Source: Oscillospiraceae bacterium (GTDB taxonomy: Bacteria; Bacillota; Clostridia; UMGS1810). Taken from it: DNA of 64,000 nucleotides. Where the stretch lies: the NCBI GenBank assembly GCA_015068985.1, contig SVJL01000001.1, positions 1 to 64,000 of the forward strand, read 5' to 3'. Positions 9,436 through 19,344 of this stretch are shown here, one piece after another. The translations under genes and the position numbers were made by a program. The notes beneath the pieces were generated by a model, which saw only the letters and a program-made list of their open reading frames with translations, did not search any database and was not told the origin of the DNA. The first letter of the stretch is position 1, and each line of letters begins with the position of its first letter.

Positions 9436-10719
9436 ATGAGAACTGCATTTTATGAATCCGATATAACGCCTCCTCTTGGCTGCTATATTCCCGGACACTA
9501 CAAAGACATTAGGGCTGTAGATGTTGCCAATAAACTCTATGCAAAAGCTGTTGTTATAGAAAACGAGGGTAACATCGCTGCAATGGTTTGTGTTGATGCT
9601 GTAACAATTCCGCCCGAAATGCACGATATTGTTACCAAAAGGGTAAATGAATACACGGGCATAACCGCCGATAATATTTGCATCTGTTGCAATCATTCTC
9701 ACTCGGGAGCTCCCATAGAGTCCACACCCGATATTGGTTGCTTTGAAGACGAAGCCTACAAAGACGTGTTTTTTCGTCTTTCAGCCGACGCTATAATTCT
9801 TGCCTATAAGCGATTGGATAATGCTGAAGCTTACTTTGCCAACACAGAGGTTAAAGGCTTTGCATACAACCGCACCTTTATTTTAGATGATGGCACCTAT
9901 GTTACTCACGGAAGAGGCAAAACCAACATCAAAGAGAATTTTGGCAAGCTTGACCACGAGCTTGGAGTGCTGATGTTTGAGAAAGACGGCAAACCAATTG
10001 GTGCCATAATCAATTATTCTTGCCATCAGTGCTGTATGAATCAGCTATGTAATCACTATAGCGGTGATTTTGCCTCAATAATTTCGGATGAACTGAAAAA
10101 AATATACGGTCAGGGCTTTGTGAGTTTGTTTATTGAAGGGTGCTGCGGTGATGTTAACCACGTAAACCCCGACATAAACGTGCCAATTCCCGACACACTT
10201 TACATAGACATTGGCAAAAAGCTTGCAGCAGGAGTGATTGAGGCTCTCAAAAATCCCATACCCACCACCGGAAAGGTAGCGGTTGTCAAAGAATCTGTAA
10301 CAATCCCCAAGCGTCAACCCGATCAGGAAGCCATCAAAAACAAGATTGCAGAATATTTAAAAATGAACAACATAACCCGCATGAGAAATATGCTTTATTA
10401 CACTTCGGCTAACAAAACCGACAGGGAAACGGTTTATGTTCAGGCAATCCGAATAGGGGATACTTGTATTTATGCACTCCCCGGTGAGATTTTTGCCGAA
10501 ACCGGTTTGAAGGTTAAGGCTCAGTCACCGTTCAAATACAATCTTGTATCTGAGCTCACCAACACCCGCACAGGCTACATACCTCCCAAACGTGCATTTG
10601 GTGAACATGACAACTTGTATGAAACCTCTCTTTGCTTCGACAGCTATTTTGTGCCTGAAGCAGAAGACATTCTCATAGATATGGCACACAAAGTTTCACA
10701 AAAACTAATAAAATTCTGA
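9436..10719 (+). CDS. Neutral/alkaline non-lysosomal ceramidase-like N-terminal domain protein
   Basis: DITPPLGCYIPGHYKD..., ICICCNHSHSGAP, FIEGCCGDVNHVNP; no signal peptide. Confidence 0.65.
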   Translation: MRTAFYESDITPPLGCYIPGHYKDIRAVDVANKLYAKAVVIENEGNIAAMVCVDAVTIPPEMHDIVTKRVNEYTGITADNICICCNHSHSGAPIESTPDIGCFEDEAYKDVFFRLSADAIILAYKRLDNAEAYFANTEVKGFAYNRTFILDDGTYVTHGRGKTNIKENFGKLDHELGVLMFEKDGKPIGAIINYSCHQCCMNQLCNHYSGDFASIISDELKKIYGQGFVSLFIEGCCGDVNHVNPDINVPIPDTLYIDIGKKLAAGVIEALKNPIPTTGKVAVVKESVTIPKRQPDQEAIKNKIAEYLKMNNITRMRNMLYYTSANKTDRETVYVQAIRIGDTCIYALPGEIFAETGLKVKAQSPFKYNLVSELTNTRTGYIPPKRAFGEHDNLYETSLCFDSYFVPEAEDILIDMAHKVSQKLIKF

Positions 10720-10733
10720 CAGGAGGAAACAAA

Positions 10734-12344
10734 ATGAAAAGACTATCCAAAATTTTTGCTGTAGCTCTGGTAATTACTCTATTGCTTGCAAGCTTTACCG
10801 GCTGCTCCGACAAAACCCCTACAACTTCGTCAGACTCTGCTCTCACAATGTGGGCAGTGCTCAACGCCAATTCGGCATCAACAATCTCAAGCTATAGTGA
10901 TATGATGCTGTTTCAGGAATTGGAAAAACGTACCGGTGTTAAGGTGGAATTTCTTCACCCCATTGCCGGCTCAACCGGAAATGAGGCATTTATGACAATG
11001 CTTTCGTCATCGGACCGCCCCGACATTATGGAATACACATGGATAAACTATACCGGCGGTGCTCAGCAGGCAATTGATGATGAGGTTATTATTGCACTCA
11101 ATGACTATCTCAAAGATTACGCTCCCAACTACTATGACTATATGGAGGGCGAAAAGGGAAAAGCCAATGACTATCGTTATAAGCTTGGATGTACTACTGA
11201 GGAGGGCAACTACTATGCTTTCAACGGTCTCAACATTGGCACAACAAGATGCTTCTGCGGTATTTATGTGAGAGGCGACAAACTCGATGAGTGGGGAATG
11301 GAAATTCCCGAAACAATAGACGAGTGGACAGCCGTTTTTGCCAAAGCGAAAGCAGACGGCTTTGACAAACCATTTACAGCAATCCCCAACGCAGTAAGCT
11401 TTAAAGTTGAAAACAATATTTTCAACACTGCCTATGACGTTGGCAAAAATTTCTATCTTGAAGACGGCAAGGTTGTGTTTGCTCCGTTCCAAGCCGGCTA
11501 CAAAGACTATGTTGCTCAGATGGCAGAGTGGACAAAGCAAGGCTACATCGACACAGGCTTTGTAACCAACGATAAAGCAACCGTAAAAGGCAATATTGTC
11601 AATGGCATTTCTGTGGCAGCATTTGGATGGATATCTGAAGTTGGAGAAATAACAACTGCAGTTCAGGAGAAGAACCCCAACTTCCGCCTTGTTGCTTGTC
11701 CTTTCCCAACCGCAACCAAAGGCGAGCTTCCCCGTTTTCAGGATGTGAGCGGTGAAATTCATCTTAAGGGTATGGCAATTTCTGCACAGTGTGCAGATGT
11801 TGAAAGTGCAATCAAATGGTGCGACTATATTTACGGTGAAGAGGGAAGTGCACTTCGTACCTTTGGTATTGAAGGCGAAACCTACACAGTGGAAGAAATT
11901 GATGGTGAAAAGCACTATGTGTACACCGATAAGATTTTAAAACCCGAAACTTCGGGTGCCACATCTATAACAGAAGCACTTTATAAGCATATGCTTCCAT
12001 CCAATAGTCCCGGTCTTAATCAGCATCCCGACTATCTCAATGGTTACTACACAATAGAGGCTCAAAAAGTTGCTGTTGATGTTTGGAACAAAGGCGTTGA
12101 AAAAGCAAGGCCGCATATGTTCTCGGGCGTAAACTACACCGAAGATGAACTCACTGAGAAAACCGATATTCTCGAAATTGCAGAAGACGAGCTGGAAGTT
12201 GCCATCACCGACATTATTCTTGGCAGAAAATCAATTGATGCCTACGATGATGCAATTGAAGCTGCAAAAGCAAACGGTTACGACAGAGTAATCGAAATTA
12301 ATCAGGCTGCTTACGACCGATATATGGCTAAGCTTGATAACTAA
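10734..12344 (+). CDS. Extracellular solute-binding lipoprotein (ABC transporter, family 1-like)
   Basis: Lipoprotein signal MKRLSKIFAVALVITLLLASFTGCSD; SBP-like body. Confidence 0.85.
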   Translation: MKRLSKIFAVALVITLLLASFTGCSDKTPTTSSDSALTMWAVLNANSASTISSYSDMMLFQELEKRTGVKVEFLHPIAGSTGNEAFMTMLSSSDRPDIMEYTWINYTGGAQQAIDDEVIIALNDYLKDYAPNYYDYMEGEKGKANDYRYKLGCTTEEGNYYAFNGLNIGTTRCFCGIYVRGDKLDEWGMEIPETIDEWTAVFAKAKADGFDKPFTAIPNAVSFKVENNIFNTAYDVGKNFYLEDGKVVFAPFQAGYKDYVAQMAEWTKQGYIDTGFVTNDKATVKGNIVNGISVAAFGWISEVGEITTAVQEKNPNFRLVACPFPTATKGELPRFQDVSGEIHLKGMAISAQCADVESAIKWCDYIYGEEGSALRTFGIEGETYTVEEIDGEKHYVYTDKILKPETSGATSITEALYKHMLPSNSPGLNQHPDYLNGYYTIEAQKVAVDVWNKGVEKARPHMFSGVNYTEDELTEKTDILEIAEDELEVAITDIILGRKSIDAYDDAIEAAKANGYDRVIEINQAAYDRYMAKLDN

Positions 12345-12440
12345 TAGAGCTTTATCTCTGCAGGGTACAGACTTATCCTGCGGCGAAGTGATATAAATAA
12401 ACAGTATATAAACTGTAAATTATGAAAGGTGGATCAGACA

Positions 12441-14771
12441 ATGAAAAACAATCTCAAAAAAGTTTTGTCTATGATTTGTATTTTTACAATGCTGCTTTCA
12501 TGCACATCGGTTATGGGTGTGCAGGCGGCAAATGAAGAACTCAGCATCATCACTGCTCAGTTCGTTCCCTATGAGCAGGAAATCAGAGTTCTTGCATCTG
12601 TTCCCACAGGATACACTGATGCAAAGGTTTATGTTAATGATGTTGAAATAGCAACAGCAGCTACCACTCAGGCAGATGGTGATGTTCTTTTCACATCAAC
12701 TTCGTTTGTGCCATCGGCGTATGGCATTGCAACTGTAAAGCTTGAAGCTATTGTTAATGGCAATGTATGTTCAGATACTCAGAATATAAAGGTTTATAAG
12801 GTTACTTCCAAAACTGAAGCTTTGACAGAATCCTTTCAAGGCTTGGATGCTATTGAGATGGAGAATGTAACTGATACCACGGTTACAGAATTGTTAGCCG
12901 CTTCTTCGAATGTTATTCTCGATAATGTTGCAAACGAAAAAAACAATTCTATTGCAAGTATTGCCAATAATTATGGTGGTACAACAGGTGATAACAAATC
13001 TTTAGTTGTTGCAATTCCAAATACTTTGGTAAGTAATATCCCTACAATAAAGGTTGATCCCGATAATATCACAGCAGGTATTGCTGAACTGAACTTTGAT
13101 ATGTATGCTTCAAAAGCAAGTCCACGACTTTCATTAAGATTTGAAACGACTACCGGCGGAGCATATACTTATACCAGTTTGAAATATCCTAAAAACACTT
13201 CGCTTCATAGTGGTTCATATTATGTAAAACATCACGACTACGCTACATATGCGTTTTCGGACGAAAAATACGAAAATGGTAAATGGCATAATATAAGATT
13301 TTTAATTGATTTTGACAACTCAACTTATGAATATTATGTTGATCACAAATTGATAGATTATGGTACAATTGTTGCATCCAAAGGAACAGGATACAAGTAT
13401 GTATATATGCAGATTGGTTGCAGTGGTGAAGATGTTGCAATAGCTTTTGACAATGTCATTGTAAATCACCTCAATGTTGATTCAATTTCTGCTTCCAAAG
13501 AACAAAACATTGTTGCGACAGCTGATTTTGAAAATGGTTTTAATAATGAGTTTGAAGTTGCGTATCCATCGGCCAATTCAAATTCTGCGTCAGCTAAAGC
13601 AGAATTAAGAGACGGCAGAAATGTTACCGGCGTATACTATAATGCTAAAGTAACAACCAGACGAAAAGAATTTGTTTCAATTTATAACGATTTTGACGAA
13701 CCGATTTCCGGTCGTATAGTTATTGAACATGATATGTACTTGTCAGATGGTTCTGCAAGAATTCAATATGAATTTAAGAATTCGGAAAATAGTGTTTGCT
13801 ACTACCCATTTACTGTTCCGGAAAATAGGTTCCAACTTAAGGAGACAAGTACCGTTGGTGCTAATAGCGATTCCATATCATACTCAGGCTGGCACAAAAT
13901 CAAATTAATTCTTGATACAGTTACCCAAACTTCAGAAATGTATTTTGACGACAAATATCTTGGCTCTTCCGCTGATTGGTCTATGAACTATCCTACTACC
14001 AGTGCTAATTTGGCACCTGAGTATGTTGATCGTATCGAATTAGCATATTCAGCTGGAAGCGCTCGAACAGTTGGAACAGAGTATCTGGGATTTGCTATCG
14101 ACAATTGGAGAGTCTATAAAGAACTTCCTGTTTCTGAAATGACAAGTGTCACAAAATATGATATCAACGCTAATTCTGCTGCATTGGTTCGCACTGATGT
14201 AATCTCTGCAGCGAGCACCGATAAATTCGAAATTGCTCTTACAAGCACCGAATATCTCAACCAGGCTTCGCTTGAAGCAAATGCAAAAGTTCTTGCTGAC
14301 GGGGTAGAGGTTCAGGATTCAGTTTCACTTTCTGATGGTATTCTTACTATTGATGTGTCTGATGTTCCTGCTCATGCAGACCTTGAACTTGTTGTTGGCA
14401 AAGATACACTTCTTTATGATGGCACAACTACAATTGGTGCTGATACCGTGTTCAATCTTAAGACTGCAAATGAGAACGACCTTTATATAAAACGTACAGT
14501 TGGTACAACTGCCGAAAGCCTTAATGCTACCTGTAAGCTTGATTTGGTTTCAGGCTCGAAGGATGTAGCGGTAATCTTCGCTTCTTACGATGGAGATGAA
14601 CTTGTTGGAATCACAAGTAGAACCTATACACTTACAGGAGCAAAGTCTCTTTCTATGACTCTTCCAAAATCTAATGCAACCAAGGTTAAATTGTTTGTAT
14701 GTGATAATCTTGAATCAAGCATTACCCCTTACGAAACAGAGTTAGAATATTCAATTCCCTCTCAAAACTAA
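12441..14771 (+). CDS. Secreted surface protein with LamG-like regions and a C-terminal module shared with other proteins here
   Basis: Signal peptide MKNNLKKVLSMICIFTMLLSCTSVMGVQA; paired LamG-like segments (GKWHNIRFLIDFDNSTYEYYVDHKLID; GWHKIKLILDTVTQTSEMYFDDKYLG). Confidence 0.6.
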   Translation: MKNNLKKVLSMICIFTMLLSCTSVMGVQAANEELSIITAQFVPYEQEIRVLASVPTGYTDAKVYVNDVEIATAATTQADGDVLFTSTSFVPSAYGIATVKLEAIVNGNVCSDTQNIKVYKVTSKTEALTESFQGLDAIEMENVTDTTVTELLAASSNVILDNVANEKNNSIASIANNYGGTTGDNKSLVVAIPNTLVSNIPTIKVDPDNITAGIAELNFDMYASKASPRLSLRFETTTGGAYTYTSLKYPKNTSLHSGSYYVKHHDYATYAFSDEKYENGKWHNIRFLIDFDNSTYEYYVDHKLIDYGTIVASKGTGYKYVYMQIGCSGEDVAIAFDNVIVNHLNVDSISASKEQNIVATADFENGFNNEFEVAYPSANSNSASAKAELRDGRNVTGVYYNAKVTTRRKEFVSIYNDFDEPISGRIVIEHDMYLSDGSARIQYEFKNSENSVCYYPFTVPENRFQLKETSTVGANSDSISYSGWHKIKLILDTVTQTSEMYFDDKYLGSSADWSMNYPTTSANLAPEYVDRIELAYSAGSARTVGTEYLGFAIDNWRVYKELPVSEMTSVTKYDINANSAALVRTDVISAASTDKFEIALTSTEYLNQASLEANAKVLADGVEVQDSVSLSDGILTIDVSDVPAHADLELVVGKDTLLYDGTTTIGADTVFNLKTANENDLYIKRTVGTTAESLNATCKLDLVSGSKDVAVIFASYDGDELVGITSRTYTLTGAKSLSMTLPKSNATKVKLFVCDNLESSITPYETELEYSIPSQN

Positions 14772-14779
14772 TCACACTC

Positions 14780-14819
14780 TACAAACACAGAGAGGGCATA
14801 GCCTTTCTCTGTGTTTGTA
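14780..14819 (+). terminator. Strong hairpin (terminator-like) after 12441-14771
   Basis: ACAAACACAGAGA/TCTCTGTGTTTGT 13 bp stem with inner GGC-ATA-GCC; no long U-tract. Confidence 0.65.
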
Positions 14820-14899
14820 ACAAAACATTCTTTTAGATAACGAAATTAATTTGATTTTTCACACAATGTGTATCTAAAAAAGGCAGAATGGAGATTATT

Positions 14900-16567
14900 A
14901 TGAAAAAAATTCTTACACTCATAATTTGCGTATTATTAATACTTCCTGCCACATCTTTTGCATCCGAAACTACCAATGTCGCAGTTGTTTTTAATGCCGA
15001 TTCCGAAACAGTTGTTGTTTCGGGAAGTGCACCCAATGGTGATGTTATTATAACCGTCACAGAATTTGGCGACACAAACGAACTGTCTGATTCCTATTTT
15101 CCGATAGACATCATATCTGTTCGCAGCAACGGTACTTTTAGTGCAGAGCTTGAGCTGTCAAAATCAGCCGCCGGCAAAAAGCTTACTGTAACAGCTTCCT
15201 GCGTTGATGGCACAAATGACAGCGGCGATTTTGCAAATCCGGATTTTGATGCTGCAAAGACCTATATGTCATCAATAACCTCTGCAGAAGATGTGAGTGA
15301 ATTTATAAGCATTATAGAGCCTCAAGCTTCCAAATTCGGATTTGATACTGATGCAGAAATCTACAAAACATCAAAATCCGATATCTATGCAGTTCTGTAT
15401 GCTACAATCCCCGACAATGCAACACCGGCAGATGTGTATAACCTCTATTATACTTCCTGTGCTTTGGCAGGCTTTGAGGGAGCAGATCAGGCAAAGGCTG
15501 AACAGCTGCTTTTCGATAATGCCACATATTTTGGCATAGATTTTGATGATGATTATGTAAATGATGACAGAATAGATGCAGAATCCAAAGCTGCTCTTTG
15601 TGCTATTCTTTCTGCCGAAAAATACGGTGATGCTTTGTCGAGCACCGAAACCTTTGCTTCTTATTTTGAAAAAGCAAAGGCTTTGGCTAACATCAAAACT
15701 GCTTCAAACTGGCAAGATATAAAACAAGTGATGGAATCGGACTTTGCAGATAGTTTTTCGCTTGCTTCTATTTCTTCAACAAATGCTCAAAAAGCATACG
15801 CAAAAATGATGAACTATACATATTCTGATTTTTCAGATATTTCATCAAATTATAACAGGGCGGTTAAGCTTGTTAAAGAAGAAAACGAAAATTCCTCCCG
15901 TCCATCATCCGGCGGAGGTGGTGGCGGAAGCATTGGAAGCTCTGTGAGCCTGCCCCCTGTTGTTGAAATCGAAATTGACGATTCTGCGGCATCTTCCGGC
16001 GGAAAAACCCCAATGGTAACTCTTCCAAGTGGTGCAGAGAGCAATTTTGCCGATGTTCCGGCGTCGCATTGGAGCTATCCTGCAGTTTCGGCGCTAAGCT
16101 CGGCTAACATAATTTCGGGCTATGATGCCTCAACCTTCCAACCGTCAAACAACATTACCAGAGCAGAATTTACCAAGCTGGTGTGTGCTTCGTTTGGTAT
16201 TCCGTCGCTCAAAGCCGATTTTGCCGATGTGGCAGCAGACAGCTGGTATAATGGTTTTGTCGGCGGTGCAACAAGCTATGGCATAGTTAGCGGCTACGGC
16301 GACACCTTTGGACCAAACGATAACATAACCCGTCAGGATGCTGCGGTAATTGTGTATCGTGCTCTCAAAAATGAAGAAATCATACTAAACGGTAGTGCCG
16401 ATTTTGAAGATAAGAGAGACATCGCTCTCTATGCACTCACAGCCGTTGGAGCTTTTAAAGAATATGGTATTCTAACAGGCGACGGCACAAACTTCTATCC
16501 GCAAAACAATATTACCAGAGCCGAAGCAGCTCAGCTTCTCTATAAAGCTCTGACAATAGGACGTTAA
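14900..16567 (+). CDS. Secreted protein with Gly-rich linker and C-terminal SLH domains
   Basis: Signal peptide; SSGGGGGGSIGSS linker; FADVPASHWSYPAVSALSSANIISGY...NNITRAEFTKL, FADVAADSWYNGFV..., NNITRAEAAQLLYKAL. Confidence 0.88.
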   Translation: MKKILTLIICVLLILPATSFASETTNVAVVFNADSETVVVSGSAPNGDVIITVTEFGDTNELSDSYFPIDIISVRSNGTFSAELELSKSAAGKKLTVTASCVDGTNDSGDFANPDFDAAKTYMSSITSAEDVSEFISIIEPQASKFGFDTDAEIYKTSKSDIYAVLYATIPDNATPADVYNLYYTSCALAGFEGADQAKAEQLLFDNATYFGIDFDDDYVNDDRIDAESKAALCAILSAEKYGDALSSTETFASYFEKAKALANIKTASNWQDIKQVMESDFADSFSLASISSTNAQKAYAKMMNYTYSDFSDISSNYNRAVKLVKEENENSSRPSSGGGGGGSIGSSVSLPPVVEIEIDDSAASSGGKTPMVTLPSGAESNFADVPASHWSYPAVSALSSANIISGYDASTFQPSNNITRAEFTKLVCASFGIPSLKADFADVAADSWYNGFVGGATSYGIVSGYGDTFGPNDNITRQDAAVIVYRALKNEEIILNGSADFEDKRDIALYALTAVGAFKEYGILTGDGTNFYPQNNITRAEAAQLLYKALTIGR

Positions 16568-16585
16568 ACAAGGGAGGTAGATATA

Positions 16586-19333
16586 ATGAATAAAATTAAA
16601 TTGATTTTGTGTCTGCTTCTTTCTATGTCTTTGATTCCTCTTGGTTCATTTGGTGTCTTTGCATCAAGTGATTCTGCAGCTGTGCTCGAAGGCAGCACTT
16701 ATAATACCGAGCTTGAGTTTCTTTCTTATCTCGGCATTACAGATGGAATAGACACCACCGATTACTATCGCACAATAACCAGAGCAGAATTTGTTTCTAT
16801 GGTTGTAAAAATGCTAAATATTAGCCACACTTCTGAAAGCGATGGCAGATTTACAGACGTTAAAGAAAACAACCCACACATTTCGGCGATTTACACAGCA
16901 TATAATTTCGGGCTTTTAAAAGGCACAAGCGACACAACCTTTTCGCCCGATATGCCCATAACCTATGCAGCAGCCGTTAAAATTCTGGTTAGTGCACTTG
17001 GCTATGAAGAATACGCATATCTGAGTGGTGGTTATCCCACAGGCTACATTAAGCAGGCAGACTATGTTGGCATACTTGATGGAACTATCGACCATTCTGT
17101 AGACGCTTCTCTTTCATGCGGCACAGTTGTGACAATGATTTCAAATTCTCTCACAGCTAACCTGCGTAAAATTGTCAGTGTTACAGATGAATATGTTCAG
17201 ACTGCTGTGGCAGACGGCGAAAACTGTCTTACTCAATATTTTAAGTTGACTCATATCAGCGGTGTTGTTACAACAGCAGGGTACCACTCTATGATAGATG
17301 GTTACAACGAAGAAGAAAGTATGTTCGAAATTGGTGATGTTGCTCTTGATTGTTCACTTTCCAATGCCGAAAAATACCTTGGCTATGATGTTGATGCGTG
17401 GTATGATGCAAAAACAAAAAATGTTGCTGCCGTTCGCACCAAAAACACCAATAACACACTCACAATAAATGGCAGTGATGTTGAATCATTTTCCAATTTT
17501 AAGCTTACATCTGTTGTCGACGACTATGATAACACAAAATCATACACAATCGACAAAGGTTATACATTTGTTTTAAACGGCCGTGTAAAACCCGCTTCCA
17601 AATCGGATTTCTGCTTTGAAAGCGGCACACTCACTCTTATTGATAATAATGGTGACAGATGCTATGACGTTGTTGTTTCCAATCAGAAGAGCTATGTTGT
17701 TGTAAGAGGTATCAACACAACCGACAAAATTGTGTATGACAAAAACCGCAACGACATTCGCCTCATTCTCAAAGAAGAAAACGGCTATCACTTCAACCTT
17801 ACAAAAGACGGAATACCCATTGATGTTGCAGAAATTTCGGCCGATGATGTTCTTGAGGTTGCTCAGAGTGCCGATGGTTTTCTTGCCGACGTGCGAGTTT
17901 GCACAGGCTCAGTTAGAGGCACAATTACTGCCATAGGTCAGAATGAGATATATGTTAACGGCGAAATGTATGAACCGAATGAATATTTCACCAAATATTG
18001 CACTCCCGAAATTGGTCAGAGCGGCACATTCTGCTTTGATCCCAACGGCAGAATAACATATATTTCGGAGCTCTATATCAATTCTGTTCAGTATGCATAT
18101 TTCCTTGATATGGCTGTGTCTCATAACTCTCTTGCTGCAGCCGATGTTAAAATCAAGGTGTTCACCGAAAGCGGAAAAATTGAAATTTTCTCACTTTGCG
18201 AACGCTTGAGCTTTGAGGGTGAAAGCGTTTATAACACCAATGAAGACCTTTCAAAAGCACTTATGAATGGCACAATTCCGAACTATCAGCTCATTCGCTT
18301 TGGCACCGATGCAAATGGTCTTGTTAATATGATAGACCTCTCCGAAGATGTTGACGAAAATGCTGATTTAGTTGCCAAATATGCAGTTACAACCTCCGAC
18401 AACAGCCTCACAAGATACGTTAAAGCTGAAGAAAAAAGAGACACAGGCGTTGGTGAGGGTAATGCATATTGGCGTAAGGCAGGCAGTGCATTCGCACCAT
18501 ACTTCACTGTTGGCTCCACTGTAATTATGCAGGTTCCAAAATCTATCATAACAAGCCGCATTAATAACACCCCAATCGATGGCAAATTTGACGAGTCGGC
18601 ATTCACAATCACCGGTACGGGCAGTCTGCCAAACTATGGTTGGAGATATGTTGATGCATATGACTATGACGACTCTATGACGCCTAAAATTGTTGTAATG
18701 TATTATGGTAGTGCTAAACCGGGTGAGGTTGTAAGAGTTATTCCCGATGAAAACGATCCGATTCATCTTGTTGAAAATGTGGTAGATTGCATCAATGAAG
18801 ATGGCGAAAAGACAAAACGTATTTACTCATATTCCAACAACGGATTCCGGATTAATGACATAGCTGTTGAGGTTCTTTCCGAACTTGAGCTAAACAGCCT
18901 CATTCCCAAGGTTGGTGAAGCGGTAAGACTTTCGTTTAGCGGCAAATACATTAACGGTATTGCAAGAGATGTTATTTCCGACGGAAAAGGCGGATTCACT
19001 GTTCAGTATGGCGTAGATGGAGTAGGTGACACACCCATCGATGCCCACACCTACATTTCGGGCAAGGTGCTGAGCTGTGTAGACTCCAGCATTGTTGTAA
19101 AAACCGATAACTATCCCGACAGTGCAATATATCCCACACCAATCGACGGACTTTGCAGTCTGAGAACAACATCCGACACGGTTGTTGCAGTTCTTAACAC
19201 AGAAACCGGACTCGTGGAACACGGCGTTCTCTCCGAAATTTCCGACATTCGTTCTGTTGGTGAAGAGGATGCTTCATATGTCTGCATCGGACTTGGTGCT
19301 TACGAGCCTGAGTTTATTATAATTTATAAATAG
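16586..19333 (+). CDS. Secreted protein with N-terminal SLH domains and long non-catalytic beta-rich region (scaffold-like)
   Basis: Signal peptide; ITRAEFVSMVVKML...FTDVKENNPHISAIYTAYNFGLLKGTSDTTFSPDMPITYAAAVKILVSALGY. Confidence 0.8.
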   Translation: MNKIKLILCLLLSMSLIPLGSFGVFASSDSAAVLEGSTYNTELEFLSYLGITDGIDTTDYYRTITRAEFVSMVVKMLNISHTSESDGRFTDVKENNPHISAIYTAYNFGLLKGTSDTTFSPDMPITYAAAVKILVSALGYEEYAYLSGGYPTGYIKQADYVGILDGTIDHSVDASLSCGTVVTMISNSLTANLRKIVSVTDEYVQTAVADGENCLTQYFKLTHISGVVTTAGYHSMIDGYNEEESMFEIGDVALDCSLSNAEKYLGYDVDAWYDAKTKNVAAVRTKNTNNTLTINGSDVESFSNFKLTSVVDDYDNTKSYTIDKGYTFVLNGRVKPASKSDFCFESGTLTLIDNNGDRCYDVVVSNQKSYVVVRGINTTDKIVYDKNRNDIRLILKEENGYHFNLTKDGIPIDVAEISADDVLEVAQSADGFLADVRVCTGSVRGTITAIGQNEIYVNGEMYEPNEYFTKYCTPEIGQSGTFCFDPNGRITYISELYINSVQYAYFLDMAVSHNSLAAADVKIKVFTESGKIEIFSLCERLSFEGESVYNTNEDLSKALMNGTIPNYQLIRFGTDANGLVNMIDLSEDVDENADLVAKYAVTTSDNSLTRYVKAEEKRDTGVGEGNAYWRKAGSAFAPYFTVGSTVIMQVPKSIITSRINNTPIDGKFDESAFTITGTGSLPNYGWRYVDAYDYDDSMTPKIVVMYYGSAKPGEVVRVIPDENDPIHLVENVVDCINEDGEKTKRIYSYSNNGFRINDIAVEVLSELELNSLIPKVGEAVRLSFSGKYINGIARDVISDGKGGFTVQYGVDGVGDTPIDAHTYISGKVLSCVDSSIVVKTDNYPDSAIYPTPIDGLCSLRTTSDTVVAVLNTETGLVEHGVLSEISDIRSVGEEDASYVCIGLGAYEPEFIIIYK

Positions 19334-19344
19334 GAGGTAGCACG

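Noticed and set aside
11007-11915. 302 aa antisense ORF inside the solute-binding protein gene
   Set aside because: Cys/Phe/Asn-rich shadow ORF opposite a well-supported CDS; product of codon bias
12345-12440. Weak GCAGG...CCTGC hairpin between SBP and the next gene, considered as terminator or riboswitch
   Set aside because: Stem too short and no U-tract or recognisable conserved core
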